The notes under the pieces: generated by a model
Told to the model about the DNA's origin: nothing
Databases searched by the model: none
What the model saw: only the letters and a program-made list of their open reading frames with translations
DNA from: an uncultured Clostridia bacterium
GTDB lineage: Bacteria > Bacillota > Clostridia > Oscillospirales > Ruminococcaceae
Direction of reading: 5' to 3'
Assembly: GCA_947168885.1 (NCBI GenBank)
Contig: CAMVNQ010000007.1
Coordinates: 147,759 to 211,758, forward strand
Length of the DNA: 64,000 nucleotides
Part shown: in pieces, positions 7,920 to 16,395 of the stretch
Layout: each line of letters opens with the position of its first letter
How positions within the stretch are numbered: the first letter of the stretch is position 1
Translations under genes and position numbers: made by a program

Positions 7920-10900
7920 TTATGGTATGTAAACGCAAAGCTCGGTGTCTTCGGGCAATTTCACCGCTCTGTACTCGTACTCGCCCGAATGTGTACGTAT
8001 CACCTTCGTGAACGTATCGTCGCCGACATGAACGGGGCGGAGGATGTTGCCGAAAGCGTTGAATGCTTCAACGTTGTTCTCCTGTGCAGCAAGCACGTTT
8101 CCGCCGGTGATGACGGTCGTACAGTTGTCGCCGCCGAACTGGAGCACACAGCCCGAAAGGATCTTTACGCCGGAAGAGCCGCCGCTGATGCAGGTGCTTC
8201 CAATGCCGTCAACGCTTCCGTAGCCGCATATCTTGTCGCCCTCGCCGTAAGCCGTGATCTGTCCGCCGGAGATGTTTATATCGGTATTTCCGTCAACGGC
8301 GCCTATACAGGTCGCCTTGGAACTGTGAACAACAGCTTTTACTTTTCCGGCTTCAATGTTTATAACAGCCTTTTTGCCGGAAATAGAACCGAGTGCCGTA
8401 CAGCAGTCGCCGTCGGAAACAAGGTCGAGCCTGCCTTTCGAGGTGATGTTCACGTTTCCGTCAAACGCGCCCACCCCAACGGCTTTCCTGCCGCTGCTCT
8501 TTATGCACAGCTCTGCATCGGGCAGTATCGTGAAGTCCGCCGAGCCTTTGAAGAAGCCTACGCCGATAGAGTTCACACACTGCGCGACAGTCGTTACCTT
8601 ACCGCTCTCGAATGTGAACGCGGTGTTCTCGGAAGTTACCGCGCCGCCGATGCAGATACCTATATCGACCTGCATCTCGATGAATATCTCTCCGGTATGG
8701 GCGAATGTTATCTCGCCGACCTGACCGTTGTTGACAGCGTTTCCTATGCCTATGCTGTTGTGGCTCTTGAGGATAAGATCGAGGCTTCCGTCGCCGATTA
8801 TCTTCAGAGACGCGTTCTCGGGAACGAGTATGCCGTTCTTTTCGATGCGGTTCTTTCCGACGAGGCGGAGGACTACCGAGCTTTCCGGTCCGAGCTTTAT
8901 CGCGGGGCCGTCGCTCGGCTTTATGTTTACGTTGTCAAGCGTTATTTCCGCGCGGCAGCCCGGCTCGACGATTATGCCGGTATCAAAGAGCTGGCCTTCG
9001 GGAGCCCTGAATGTGAAGCTTCCGCCGTTGATGACGGTATGTCCGTAGCGTCCGAGCGCGAGCTCATAAAGATCGATGACTTCGTCCTTCTGTGGTACAT
9101 AAACGAGCATATCGTTGGTGTATTTCGTGAGAAGGAGGTTCTCGCTTATGATCTCGTTCTTTATGTTTTCGGGGATCTCGCGTATCGGGTCCTCGGCGGG
9201 GCGGGCGGTGTAGTAGCCCTGGATGAGATCGACGCCGAACTCTATGACCGTTCTCATCTCCTCATACGTCTCGACACCCTCGGCAAGCACCTTTATGTTG
9301 TTCATCTTCGCGAACTCGATAGTGCTCTTGACGAACATCTGCTTGTTGGGGTCGTCCTGGATATTGCTTATGAGGAAGCGGTCTATCTTGATAACGTGGG
9401 GTGCATAGCGGAGCAGGTTCACGATGTTCGAGTGTCCCGTGCCGTAGTCATCTACCGCGATCTGACCGCTGCCGTCACTTTTCATGTTGCGAAGCGAGCT
9501 CAGCTCTTCGTCGGAAACGGTGTCCTGCTCGGTTATCTCGAACACGAAATCGTGCATATGTTTTCCGAACTGATCTTTGAGCACGGTAAGATCTGCCTTG
9601 TTGAGGAAGCTTCCGGGGATAGTGTTTATGAACAGCTTTTTGCCCTCGAACTTTTCTATCTCCTTATCATACCTGCTCATAACATTGAACATGGTCGCTT
9701 TCTCTATGTCGTAGAGCATATTGTACTCTTTCGCGACTTCAAGAATTTCGAGCGGTGACATCTTTATACCGCCGGAGGAGCGCATGAGCGCCTCATAAGC
9801 GTAGATAGCGCCGGTCTTAGCGTCTATGATAGGCTGGAAAACGTATGCGAAGAGGTTCTTCTCGACAAGGGTCGTGAAGGCGCTGTAAAGCTCGTTGTCT
9901 GACTGTATATCCACGGTCTTTTCGTCCTTTACGACAGGGGACTGACCGGCTTTGAGCCTGTTGATGTACATTTCGGCATTCGCAAGCTTTATGAATGTGC
10001 TGAGACTGCTGTTCCAGCCCGCGTTCGCCACGGTGCAGCCGCAGTTCACTTCAAGGTAGTATTCCTTGCTGCTGTTGGAGTTGTAGCCTTCAAGAATGCT
10101 GTAAAATACGGTAGTTGCGTTGTTGATGACGTTGTGGACTTCATCTTCCGTATTTACATAGTTGAAGATAACGAACTCTTCGTTGCCCGATCTTGCTATG
10201 AAGCCGTTGTCCTTGTTCGCGAGACGAAGTGCGTCCGCGACGAACTTCAGAGCTTCCTCGGTATCGTCCATTCCGTAGTTCTCGAAGATGAACTTATACT
10301 GCGGGATAACGTATGCCGATACCATAACGATCCTGCGGTGGTTCCTGTCGTCCGCGCTGAATTCGTCGAACCACTTTGTAAGCCCTTTGAGGTTCGGAAG
10401 TCCGGTTATCGGGTCTATGAAGCGCGCGTTGAGCATGGAGCTCTGCATATTTGATCTCTGGAGGCGGTTTACGAGAGCGCCGAACGCTATGTTCATTGTT
10501 TTTGCGACACGGAAGAGCTTCTGTGACACAGAGGATATATCTTTCGTATTGAGCGCGTAGTAACCGCAGAAATCCTCGCCGACGGTGATAGGCGTAATTA
10601 CGCACATGGTGTCGTCTTTAAGCCAGCTGTCAACCTCGGGCACCATATCGGAAGCGGGGAAGTGACCCTGTTTTCCGGGAGCGTATTCGCGGGTCATCGA
10701 AGTTATGACTATGTAATCGTCGGAAGGCTGAGACTTCGCTTTATCTCCGGGCTGACCGAGATTTGAGATGACGAACCGTTCACTCAGGCAGACGAACGAG
10801 TTCGGAAGTATGTAATCGCTGAGCGAGTGGCTGAGCGAATTGATGTTATCGCGTTCGAGAACGCTGTCTATCCACTTGTAAACGTGATATTCGTGCTGTC

Positions 10901-11834
10901 TTGCCTCATAGCTTGTCAAGAAGAGCTTCTGGGCTCTTTCGCGGTAGTCTATGTCGTTGCCGCTGCTGCAACCGCAGGACTCGCTGTAAAACGGCGCGAA
11001 ATTCTGGATTATGGTTCCGGAATGTTCTCCGCCGTTGATCGCGTTAAAGGCAGCATCAAACGAAAGCCTTGCGAGTTCGTCGATCTTCTGGCGGCAGGTA
11101 GTGAGGCGCGGCGAGAAATACTCGGCGCTCTTTAGACCGTCAAAGCCGGTGACGATAACATCGTCGGGGACTTTATATCCTTTTTCCGCAAGCACTTCAC
11201 AGACTATGAGCGCCATAGTGTCGTTCGCGCAGATGATAGAATCGGGAAGTCCGTCGGGACGCTCGAATATCTTGTTGAGTGCGAGCCTTGTGGGGTGCTC
11301 CCAGTATTCGCCGTAGTAGAGCATATCGCTCCTGAAACCGATGCCGTATTCCGCGAGAACTTCCTTGAAACAGCGGAGTCTGATCTCGTTGTGACGGTCA
11401 TCCTGCTTTCTTCCGCCGATGAAGACGGGGTCCTTTATGTCGTGCACCTCGAAGAGATGACGGAGCATCTCCTTGTACGCGTCGATGTAGTCGGTCATAA
11501 CGGACAGGCACTTGTCGTGTCTGCTGTGAATGAGCACGGCGGGGACATTGTTGTCATAAGCCTTGTCGATGATGCTGTCAACGATACCCTTGTCGTAGAA
11601 GCATTCGTCGAGTATCACAAGTGCGTCTATGACGTCGAAGCAGATAAGGTCGAATACTTTTTTGGCGCCTCTGTCGTTGATGTCACCGTAATAGAGGTCG
11701 CGCGGGCAGTTAAAGACGATTATCTTAAAGCCGCTTTGTTCAGCGATCTCATGAAAGTATGACAAAAAATCGGTCCGGAATTCGTCCTCGACCTTGGTAA
11801 GACATATACCAATTATTCTTTTGTTATCCTTCAA
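7920..11834 (-). CDS. Multidomain c-di-GMP regulator: LacI-type sensor, degenerate GGDEF, EAL, beta-helix-like tail
   Basis: 1304 residues with no signal peptide or membrane segment, so probably cytoplasmic. Residues 1-285 resemble the sugar-binding domain of LacI regulators (IIGICLTKVED start, ICANDTMALIVCEVLAEKG, VIVTGFDGL) but lack a helix-turn-helix. About 285-490 is a linker with GAF-like character. The GGDEF domain carries GNEEF near residue 550 in place of GGDEF and is probably not a cyclase. The EAL domain (about 665-905) keeps EALMR, FEITE, DDYGTGHS, KIDRF, AEGVET and QGYYTARP, so phosphodiesterase activity is likely. Residues 930-1304 are short G-rich beta repeats (INGGSFTF, ISGGQITAYG, ITGGNVLA) resembling a right-handed beta-helix. 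The start is TTG 11834, preceded by AAGGTGA. It is monocistronic with a strong promoter. The ligand is unknown. Confidence 0.9.
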   Translation of the reverse strand: MKDNKRIIGICLTKVEDEFRTDFLSYFHEIAEQSGFKIIVFNCPRDLYYGDINDRGAKKVFDLICFDVIDALVILDECFYDKGIVDSIIDKAYDNNVPAVLIHSRHDKCLSVMTDYIDAYKEMLRHLFEVHDIKDPVFIGGRKQDDRHNEIRLRCFKEVLAEYGIGFRSDMLYYGEYWEHPTRLALNKIFERPDGLPDSIICANDTMALIVCEVLAEKGYKVPDDVIVTGFDGLKSAEYFSPRLTTCRQKIDELARLSFDAAFNAINGGEHSGTIIQNFAPFYSESCGCSSGNDIDYRERAQKLFLTSYEARQHEYHVYKWIDSVLERDNINSLSHSLSDYILPNSFVCLSERFVISNLGQPGDKAKSQPSDDYIVITSMTREYAPGKQGHFPASDMVPEVDSWLKDDTMCVITPITVGEDFCGYYALNTKDISSVSQKLFRVAKTMNIAFGALVNRLQRSNMQSSMLNARFIDPITGLPNLKGLTKWFDEFSADDRNHRRIVMVSAYVIPQYKFIFENYGMDDTEEALKFVADALRLANKDNGFIARSGNEEFVIFNYVNTEDEVHNVINNATTVFYSILEGYNSNSSKEYYLEVNCGCTVANAGWNSSLSTFIKLANAEMYINRLKAGQSPVVKDEKTVDIQSDNELYSAFTTLVEKNLFAYVFQPIIDAKTGAIYAYEALMRSSGGIKMSPLEILEVAKEYNMLYDIEKATMFNVMSRYDKEIEKFEGKKLFINTIPGSFLNKADLTVLKDQFGKHMHDFVFEITEQDTVSDEELSSLRNMKSDGSGQIAVDDYGTGHSNIVNLLRYAPHVIKIDRFLISNIQDDPNKQMFVKSTIEFAKMNNIKVLAEGVETYEEMRTVIEFGVDLIQGYYTARPAEDPIREIPENIKNEIISENLLLTKYTNDMLVYVPQKDEVIDLYELALGRYGHTVINGGSFTFRAPEGQLFDTGIIVEPGCRAEITLDNVNIKPSDGPAIKLGPESSVVLRLVGKNRIEKNGILVPENASLKIIGDGSLDLILKSHNSIGIGNAVNNGQVGEITFAHTGEIFIEMQVDIGICIGGAVTSENTAFTFESGKVTTVAQCVNSIGVGFFKGSADFTILPDAELCIKSSGRKAVGVGAFDGNVNITSKGRLDLVSDGDCCTALGSISGKKAVINIEAGKVKAVVHSSKATCIGAVDGNTDINISGGQITAYGEGDKICGYGSVDGIGSTCISGGSSGVKILSGCVLQFGGDNCTTVITGGNVLAAQENNVEAFNAFGNILRPVHVGDDTFTKVIRTHSGEYEYRAVKLPEDTELCVYIP

Positions 11835-11882
11835 ATTTGTTCACCTTGATTCTGCGATAAAAATAGTAACTCATTATCCTTT

Positions 11883-11911
11883 ATTATATCATATTACCTG
11901 TTCATCGTCAA
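11883..11911 (-). promoter_or_regulatory. Predicted promoter for the multidomain regulator
   Basis: Minus strand: TTGACG, 17-bp spacer, TATAAT, about 50 bp upstream of the TTG start. Confidence 0.8.
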
Positions 11912-11998
11912 CACAATGCAAAAATTATTGTCTAAATCAGCGAATATATTGTAGCATTTTAAACAGCTTTGGTTACAGCAAGGTTACAGAACAGGACT

Positions 11999-12433
11999 TT
12001 ACAGGAATTTTCTCAGTCCGTCGGCGTATTTTTCCTCGCCGGAGAGCAGGTCTTTCGCGAGACTTATGGTCTCCGGGGCAGCATGGCTGCTGTGGTTGAC
12101 AGAGCGGGCGATGTCGATTATTCCCATATTCGTCCCGTCGTACATGAGTTCGGCGATATGACTGCGGTCGTTGTTCACTGCGGTTTTCAGAGCTATCCCG
12201 ATCTGCGCCATGGCAGACTGCATCACGGGAACGGAGCGTGGGCGCATCCCCGCGTCCTCAAGCCGTTTTCTGGCGGTCGTGAATGCATCGGCATAGCGGT
12301 TCTTCTGGCTTTTAAGGTATTCGCCGAGTTCCTTGTCGCGGCACTTTCCGATCACCTGTTTTGTGCTGTCGTAAGCCATACGGCTGTTCTTGCAGATAGT
12401 GTTCAGAATATCAACGTCATTTTTCTGAAGCAT
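11999..12433 (-). CDS. Helical protein, DUF2383/ferritin-like fold suspected
   Basis: 144 residues, almost all predicted helix, with no Cys-rich or membrane segment beyond one Cys near the N-terminus. The heptad-like pattern and the pairing of DVDILNTICKNSRMAYDSTK with a second helical half suggest a four-helix bundle like DUF2383 proteins (weak recognition, inference). ATG 12433 is preceded by GGAGAGA. It lies 54 bp downstream of the GNAT gene and is probably co-transcribed. The function is unknown. Confidence 0.75.
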   Translation of the reverse strand: MLQKNDVDILNTICKNSRMAYDSTKQVIGKCRDKELGEYLKSQKNRYADAFTTARKRLEDAGMRPRSVPVMQSAMAQIGIALKTAVNNDRSHIAELMYDGTNMGIIDIARSVNHSSHAAPETISLAKDLLSGEEKYADGLRKFL

Positions 12434-12487
12434 AGCGATCTCTCCTTTCGTTACGCTTATTATCGGCAGAAAACGACGTTTTATACA

Positions 12488-13462
12488 TCATTTCGCAAAT
12501 TCGTTGTCCGTGAGCCTGCGCGATTCGACCTCGACCCACGCAGGTATGAACCCGCTGTCGATAGCTGTACGCCACGAGCCGATGTTGGACAGGCTCGTTC
12601 CGTAGAACGGCAAAGCCCCTCTGCGCTGCGCCTCCTCTTTGAGCAGGGTAACGAGCGTTCTTGCAACGCCTTTCCCTCTGTACTGCGGGAGCACGTCTAT
12701 CCCTATCTGCCACATCTCCGGCGTATCTGCGGAGCACCCCGCCATTCCCATTATATTCTCTCCGTCAAGCGCGATGACTGCGAGAACATCGGGTCTTTCG
12801 GGGTGAAAGCGGTCGCACAGGGCGTTCGGGAATTCTTCGCGCCCGTAGAACGGGGTTATGTCCGCCTGTTCAAGCCATTTTATCGTGAATTGGGGTTTGG
12901 GGCTTTCGCAGTTTGTCTGCGTGAAGAACTGCTCGGTATCAGAAGGGAATAACGGCTGCGAGGCACTGTTACCGACATCTGATGATAAGTCGGATACGGA
13001 GTCGCCGCCGCGCGTCCGCTGGAAGAACTGGTTTGGATCAGATGAATATAACGGCTGCGAGGCAGAGTTCATCGTTTCGCAGAAAGTAACATACGGATCC
13101 GCCGCCGCGCGTCCGCGGCCGCGCGTCCGCGGCATGAACATATGGTGGGTCTGTGCCATTTTATAGCCGTGTCTGCGCAGTTCACATTCGAGCTCGAAGA
13201 AGTTATGCTGCTCGAAAAGCCAGAAGCCCGTCTTGCCCTTCGCCCATTCCCGAAGCCACGGGTGCATCTCCTCGTCTGCGGAGATAACGGCGTTCCTGCC
13301 GAACGTGACCATTTGCAGGAACGTCGGCTTGCTTGAGTACATTCTCCGCTTTTCGTGCATTATCGCGGTCGTGATGATGTTTTCCGTCTTGTCAAAATCC
13401 TCCGGCGAGCAGTTCATTTCGAGCGCGAGCTGACGCCGTATCATTTTTTCTGTATCTGTCAT
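12488..13462 (-). CDS. GNAT-family N-acetyltransferase with in-frame repeat insertion
   Basis: 324 residues. The C-terminal GNAT domain (about 215-320) has the acetyl-CoA loop LPQYRGKGVARTLVTLL; residues 1-110 form a separate N-terminal domain. Between them, residues about 110-180 are encoded by two tandem copies of the dispersed repeat also found at 1481-1574, giving the twice-repeated NSASQPL-x-x-SD-x-x-QFF peptide. The frame stays open through both copies. The acetyl acceptor is unknown. ATG 13462 is the first in frame. Confidence 0.88.
   Translation of the reverse strand: MTDTEKMIRRQLALEMNCSPEDFDKTENIITTAIMHEKRRMYSSKPTFLQMVTFGRNAVISADEEMHPWLREWAKGKTGFWLFEQHNFFELECELRRHGYKMAQTHHMFMPRTRGRGRAAADPYVTFCETMNSASQPLYSSDPNQFFQRTRGGDSVSDLSSDVGNSASQPLFPSDTEQFFTQTNCESPKPQFTIKWLEQADITPFYGREEFPNALCDRFHPERPDVLAVIALDGENIMGMAGCSADTPEMWQIGIDVLPQYRGKGVARTLVTLLKEEAQRRGALPFYGTSLSNIGSWRTAIDSGFIPAWVEVESRRLTDNEFAK
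12923..13133. repeat. Two tandem copies of the dispersed repeat inside a coding region
   Basis: Copy 12923-13020 and copy 13022-13118 share GAAGAACTG, ATCAGA, TAACGGCTGCGAGGCA and GCCGCCGCGCGTCCGC; an extra CCGCGCGTCCGCGGC (13119-13133) duplicates the hairpin end. A third copy lies after upp (1481-1574). Confidence 0.9.
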
Positions 13463-13478
13463 AGGTGTTTATCCTTAT

Positions 13479-13498
13479 GGGAACCTCTAAAATGCGCA
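13479..13498. repeat. Solitary terminal repeat of the MITE-like element
   Basis: GGGAACCTCTAAAA followed by divergent sequence. It matches the left ends of the elements at 27727 and 43750. No clear right end is seen before rlmD, so it is probably a remnant. Confidence 0.5.
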
Positions 13499-13570
13499 CA
13501 GCCTGCTTAGTCGTCTGCGCGTTGGATTGAGCGGCTTGCGCCGCGCTTGCGGCGACGTGAGGACAGGGCT

Positions 13571-14914
13571 TCACCTCTCCAGAAGTATAACGCACTCAAC
13601 GTGTATCGTGCGGCTGAAAAGGTCGGCTCCGCGGACGCTTACAGTCTTATATCCGTGCTCGGCGAGATATTTGCAGTCCCTTGCTGCCGTCGCGGGATTG
13701 CACGAGATCATGACTATGCGTTCGGGAGAGAACGAGATCATGTTGTCGAGCGTCGCGGTGTCGCAGCCCTTTCTCGCCGGGTCAACAGTCACCACGTCTG
13801 CCTTTATGCCCTTTTCGCGGAGCAGGGAAGTCACCTTTCCCGCGTCCCCGCAGTAAAATTCCGCGTTCGTAAAGCCGTTGAGTTCCGCGTTCTTCCGCGC
13901 GTTTTCAACGGCGTCCGGTACTATCTCGACACCGATCAGCTTTGCGGCATTTCCGCCTGTTGAGATACCGACCGTGCCTATACCGCAGTAAAGGTCTATG
14001 AGCGTTTTTCCGTCCGTGCCGGCAAGCTTTCCGGCTTCCGCGTACAGCTTTTCCGCCATTGGCGTATTGACCTGATAGAACGACTTCGGCGAGATCACGA
14101 ACCGCTTTCCGAGCATTGTGTCGTAAATTTCCGGTGTGCCGCAGAGAGTTATGTCTTCGCCGCCGTAGATGACGTTCGTGCGTTCCTTGTTGATGTCGGC
14201 GACAACTCCGCGTATGTCGGGGAACCGCTTTACGAGCATTGAAGCGAGTTTTTTAAGCTCCGGAACGTTTCTTCTGACGACGAGAACGACGTTTATCTCA
14301 CCCGTGTAATGCCCCCTGCGTATGCAGATATGGCGCAGCACGCCGTTGTGAAGCTCCTCGTTGTACGGCGAGATGCCGAGTTCGCTGCACTTTTCGAGGG
14401 TGAAGCCGCGTATTTCCCCGAAAATATCGCTTTCGAGAGCGCAGTTCCCGCAGGGTACGACGCGGTGGCTTCGTACAGCAAAAAAACCGCTCACAAGCTT
14501 TCCGTCCTTGTCGCGGGCAACGGGGTACTGGGCTTTGTTGCGGTAGCCGTTCACGTTATCGTTCGGTATTATCGGGAGAAACTCGGGTGTAAGTCCGCCT
14601 ATCCTTGTGAAAGCCGAACGTATCATCTCTTCCTTTGCGCGGAGTTCGGCTTCGTATGAAATGTGCCGGAATGCACAGCCGCCGCATTTCCCGAATGCTG
14701 TACAGTCGGGGGAAATGCGGTCTGCCGAAGGTTTTCTTATGTTTTCGATCCTGCCGTAGCAGTAGGTCTTTGCGACCTTTACTATGCGCACATCGAGCTC
14801 GTCGCCGACTGCGGCGAACGGTACGAAAACGACGATCCCGTCGTATCTTCCGACACCCGCGCCCTCGTCGGTGACGCTTTCGATCGTGAGCGTAATTATG
14901 TCGTTTTTAGTCAT
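13571..14914 (-). CDS. rlmD: 23S rRNA (uracil-C5)-methyltransferase, RlmD/RumA family
   Basis: 447 residues. It methylates C5 of a uracil in 23S rRNA using SAM. Domain order: an N-terminal TRAM-like segment; the Fe-S cysteine cluster CTAFGKCGGC with a further Cys in VPCGNC; the SAM motif DLYCGIGTVGIST; and the catalytic MISCNPATAARD near the C-terminus. In Gram-positives, RlmCD-type enzymes of this family may modify two sites, so the exact uracil is not fixed by sequence. The start overlaps prfB's stop by 8 bp, indicating translational coupling. Confidence 0.9.
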   Translation of the reverse strand: MTKNDIITLTIESVTDEGAGVGRYDGIVVFVPFAAVGDELDVRIVKVAKTYCYGRIENIRKPSADRISPDCTAFGKCGGCAFRHISYEAELRAKEEMIRSAFTRIGGLTPEFLPIIPNDNVNGYRNKAQYPVARDKDGKLVSGFFAVRSHRVVPCGNCALESDIFGEIRGFTLEKCSELGISPYNEELHNGVLRHICIRRGHYTGEINVVLVVRRNVPELKKLASMLVKRFPDIRGVVADINKERTNVIYGGEDITLCGTPEIYDTMLGKRFVISPKSFYQVNTPMAEKLYAEAGKLAGTDGKTLIDLYCGIGTVGISTGGNAAKLIGVEIVPDAVENARKNAELNGFTNAEFYCGDAGKVTSLLREKGIKADVVTVDPARKGCDTATLDNMISFSPERIVMISCNPATAARDCKYLAEHGYKTVSVRGADLFSRTIHVECVILLER

Positions 14915-16022
14915 TGTTTTCGAGAGCCTTGCTCTTTAAATAAGCGTTGATGAAGCCGTCTATGTCGCCGTCCATGACCGCCTGTATATTACCCATTTCG
15001 TAGCCTGTGCGGTGGTCTTTCGCGAGGGTATAGGGCATGAACACGTACGAGCGTATCTGTGCGCCCCATGCTATCTGGAGCTGTTCGCCCTTTATATCGG
15101 AGATCTTTTCGAGATGCTCGCGCTCCTTTATCTCGACGAGCTTGGAGATGAGCATTCTCATGGCGTATTCGCGGTTCTGCACCTGTGAACGCTGGGTCTG
15201 GCAGGCGCATACGATACCGGTGGGCTTGTGGATAAGACGGACAGCCGAGCTTGTCTTGTTGACCTTCTGACCGCCTGCGCCGCTTGAGCGGTAAACTTCC
15301 ATTTCGATGTCCTCGGGGCGGATATCAACGGAAGTATCTTCGTCTATTTCGGGCATGACTTCAAGGCTCGCGAAGCTTGTGTGTCTGCGGCCGGAAGCGT
15401 CGAACGGAGATACGCGCACAAGTCTGTGTACGCCGTTCTCCGATTTCAGGAAGCCGTAAGCGTTGAGACCCTCGATAAGTATGGAAGCGCTCTTTATTCC
15501 CGCTTCTTCGCCTTCAAGGTAATCGAGCAGCGACACCTTGAAGTTGTGGCGTTCTGCCCAGCGGTTGTACATTCTGTAAAGCATCTCGACCCAGTCCTGC
15601 GCCTCTGTTCCGCCTGCGCCGGCATGGAACGTAAGGATAGCGTTCTTTGAATCGAACTCGCCGGAAAGCAGGGTAACGAGCTTCTGCTCTTCGAGCATGG
15701 ACTTCGTCTTGTCGGCGAGCTCCTTTATCTCGGGGAGCATCGACTCGTCCTCTTCCTCGTTCGCGAGCTCTGCCATTGTGATAACGTCGTCGAAGCCCTC
15801 GGCAAGCTTTTCGTACTGTCCGAGCTTGGCTTTGAGCGCACCGAGCTTCTGCGAGATCTTCTGTGAGCTTTCGGGGTCGTTCCAGAAGTCGGGTCTTGCG
15901 GTCTGTTCTTCGAGGTCGGCGATGTCCTTCTTTAATCCGTCGATGTTTATTGCAGCCTTAAGGTCTGCGAGCTGGGGCTTTAACCCCTCAAATTCGAGTA
16001 TAAGTTCTTCGTACTGAAGCAT
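14907..16022 (-). CDS. prfB: Peptide chain release factor 2, no programmed frameshift
   Basis: 371 residues. RF2 recognises UAA and UGA and triggers release of the finished peptide. Seen: the stop-codon-reading SPF in VSPFDASGRRHTSF and the GGQ loop in SSGAGGQKVNKTSSAVRL. ATG 16022 follows AAGGAGA. Oddity: the frame is open from the start; the in-frame UGA and +1 frameshift site that most bacteria carry near codon 25 is missing, so that form of autoregulation is not possible here. It heads a prfB-rlmD operon with its own promoter. Confidence 0.96.
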   Translation of the reverse strand: MLQYEELILEFEGLKPQLADLKAAINIDGLKKDIADLEEQTARPDFWNDPESSQKISQKLGALKAKLGQYEKLAEGFDDVITMAELANEEEDESMLPEIKELADKTKSMLEEQKLVTLLSGEFDSKNAILTFHAGAGGTEAQDWVEMLYRMYNRWAERHNFKVSLLDYLEGEEAGIKSASILIEGLNAYGFLKSENGVHRLVRVSPFDASGRRHTSFASLEVMPEIDEDTSVDIRPEDIEMEVYRSSGAGGQKVNKTSSAVRLIHKPTGIVCACQTQRSQVQNREYAMRMLISKLVEIKEREHLEKISDIKGEQLQIAWGAQIRSYVFMPYTLAKDHRTGYEMGNIQAVMDGDIDGFINAYLKSKALENND

Positions 16023-16138
16023 AGTTCTGTCTCCTTGTCGATGTAAATGATCCGGTAGTTCAAGTTTCGTTCTCTCTGAAAATATTTACATGGGCCATTC
16101 TCCTGTCGGTCGCATAAAAATTTACTACAATCCTATAT

Positions 16139-16167
16139 ATTATACTACATTTTTTCGGTTTTGTAAA
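16139..16167 (-). promoter_or_regulatory. Predicted promoter for prfB-rlmD
   Basis: Minus strand: TTTACA, 17-bp spacer, TATAAT. Confidence 0.7.
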
Positions 16168-16306
16168 GAGTTTTGAGAAAATGTGCGCCTGAATACGGCT
16201 GAAAAGTGTCTAAGCAGATAATGATGTGAAATATCAGTCATTTTTTGATAAATGTGCTGAATATTGTTGTTTTTTTATTTAATTTGTAAAATTTTTCTAT
16301 ATTCTA

Positions 16307-16335
16307 TTGATTTAGTAAGATATATATTGTATAAT
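16307..16335 (+). promoter_or_regulatory. Predicted promoter for the membrane diguanylate cyclase
   Basis: TTGATT, 17-bp spacer, TATAAT, about 60 bp upstream of the TTG start at 16396. Confidence 0.7.
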
Positions 16336-16395
16336 AACATAAATATAAGGTCTGTTCCTACAGAGCCGCGGACGAAAAAAGGCAGGTGAGAAGCG

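Larger units (their letters stand above)
16023..16395. other. Divergent intergenic region between prfB and the diguanylate cyclase gene
   Basis: 373 bp, AT-rich, without a gene. It contains the prfB promoter (16139-16167) and the cyclase promoter (16307-16335). Nothing else was recognised. Confidence 0.7.

Noticed and set aside
7836..9758. 640-codon plus-strand open frame
   Set aside because: It is antisense to the regulator's EAL and beta-helix parts. Its composition mirrors the opposite frame and no family motif or ribosome site was found.
10155..10200. Active diguanylate cyclase in the large regulator
   Set aside because: The GGDEF loop is GNEEF, lacking the second Gly that most active enzymes need; only the EAL domain is called as likely active.
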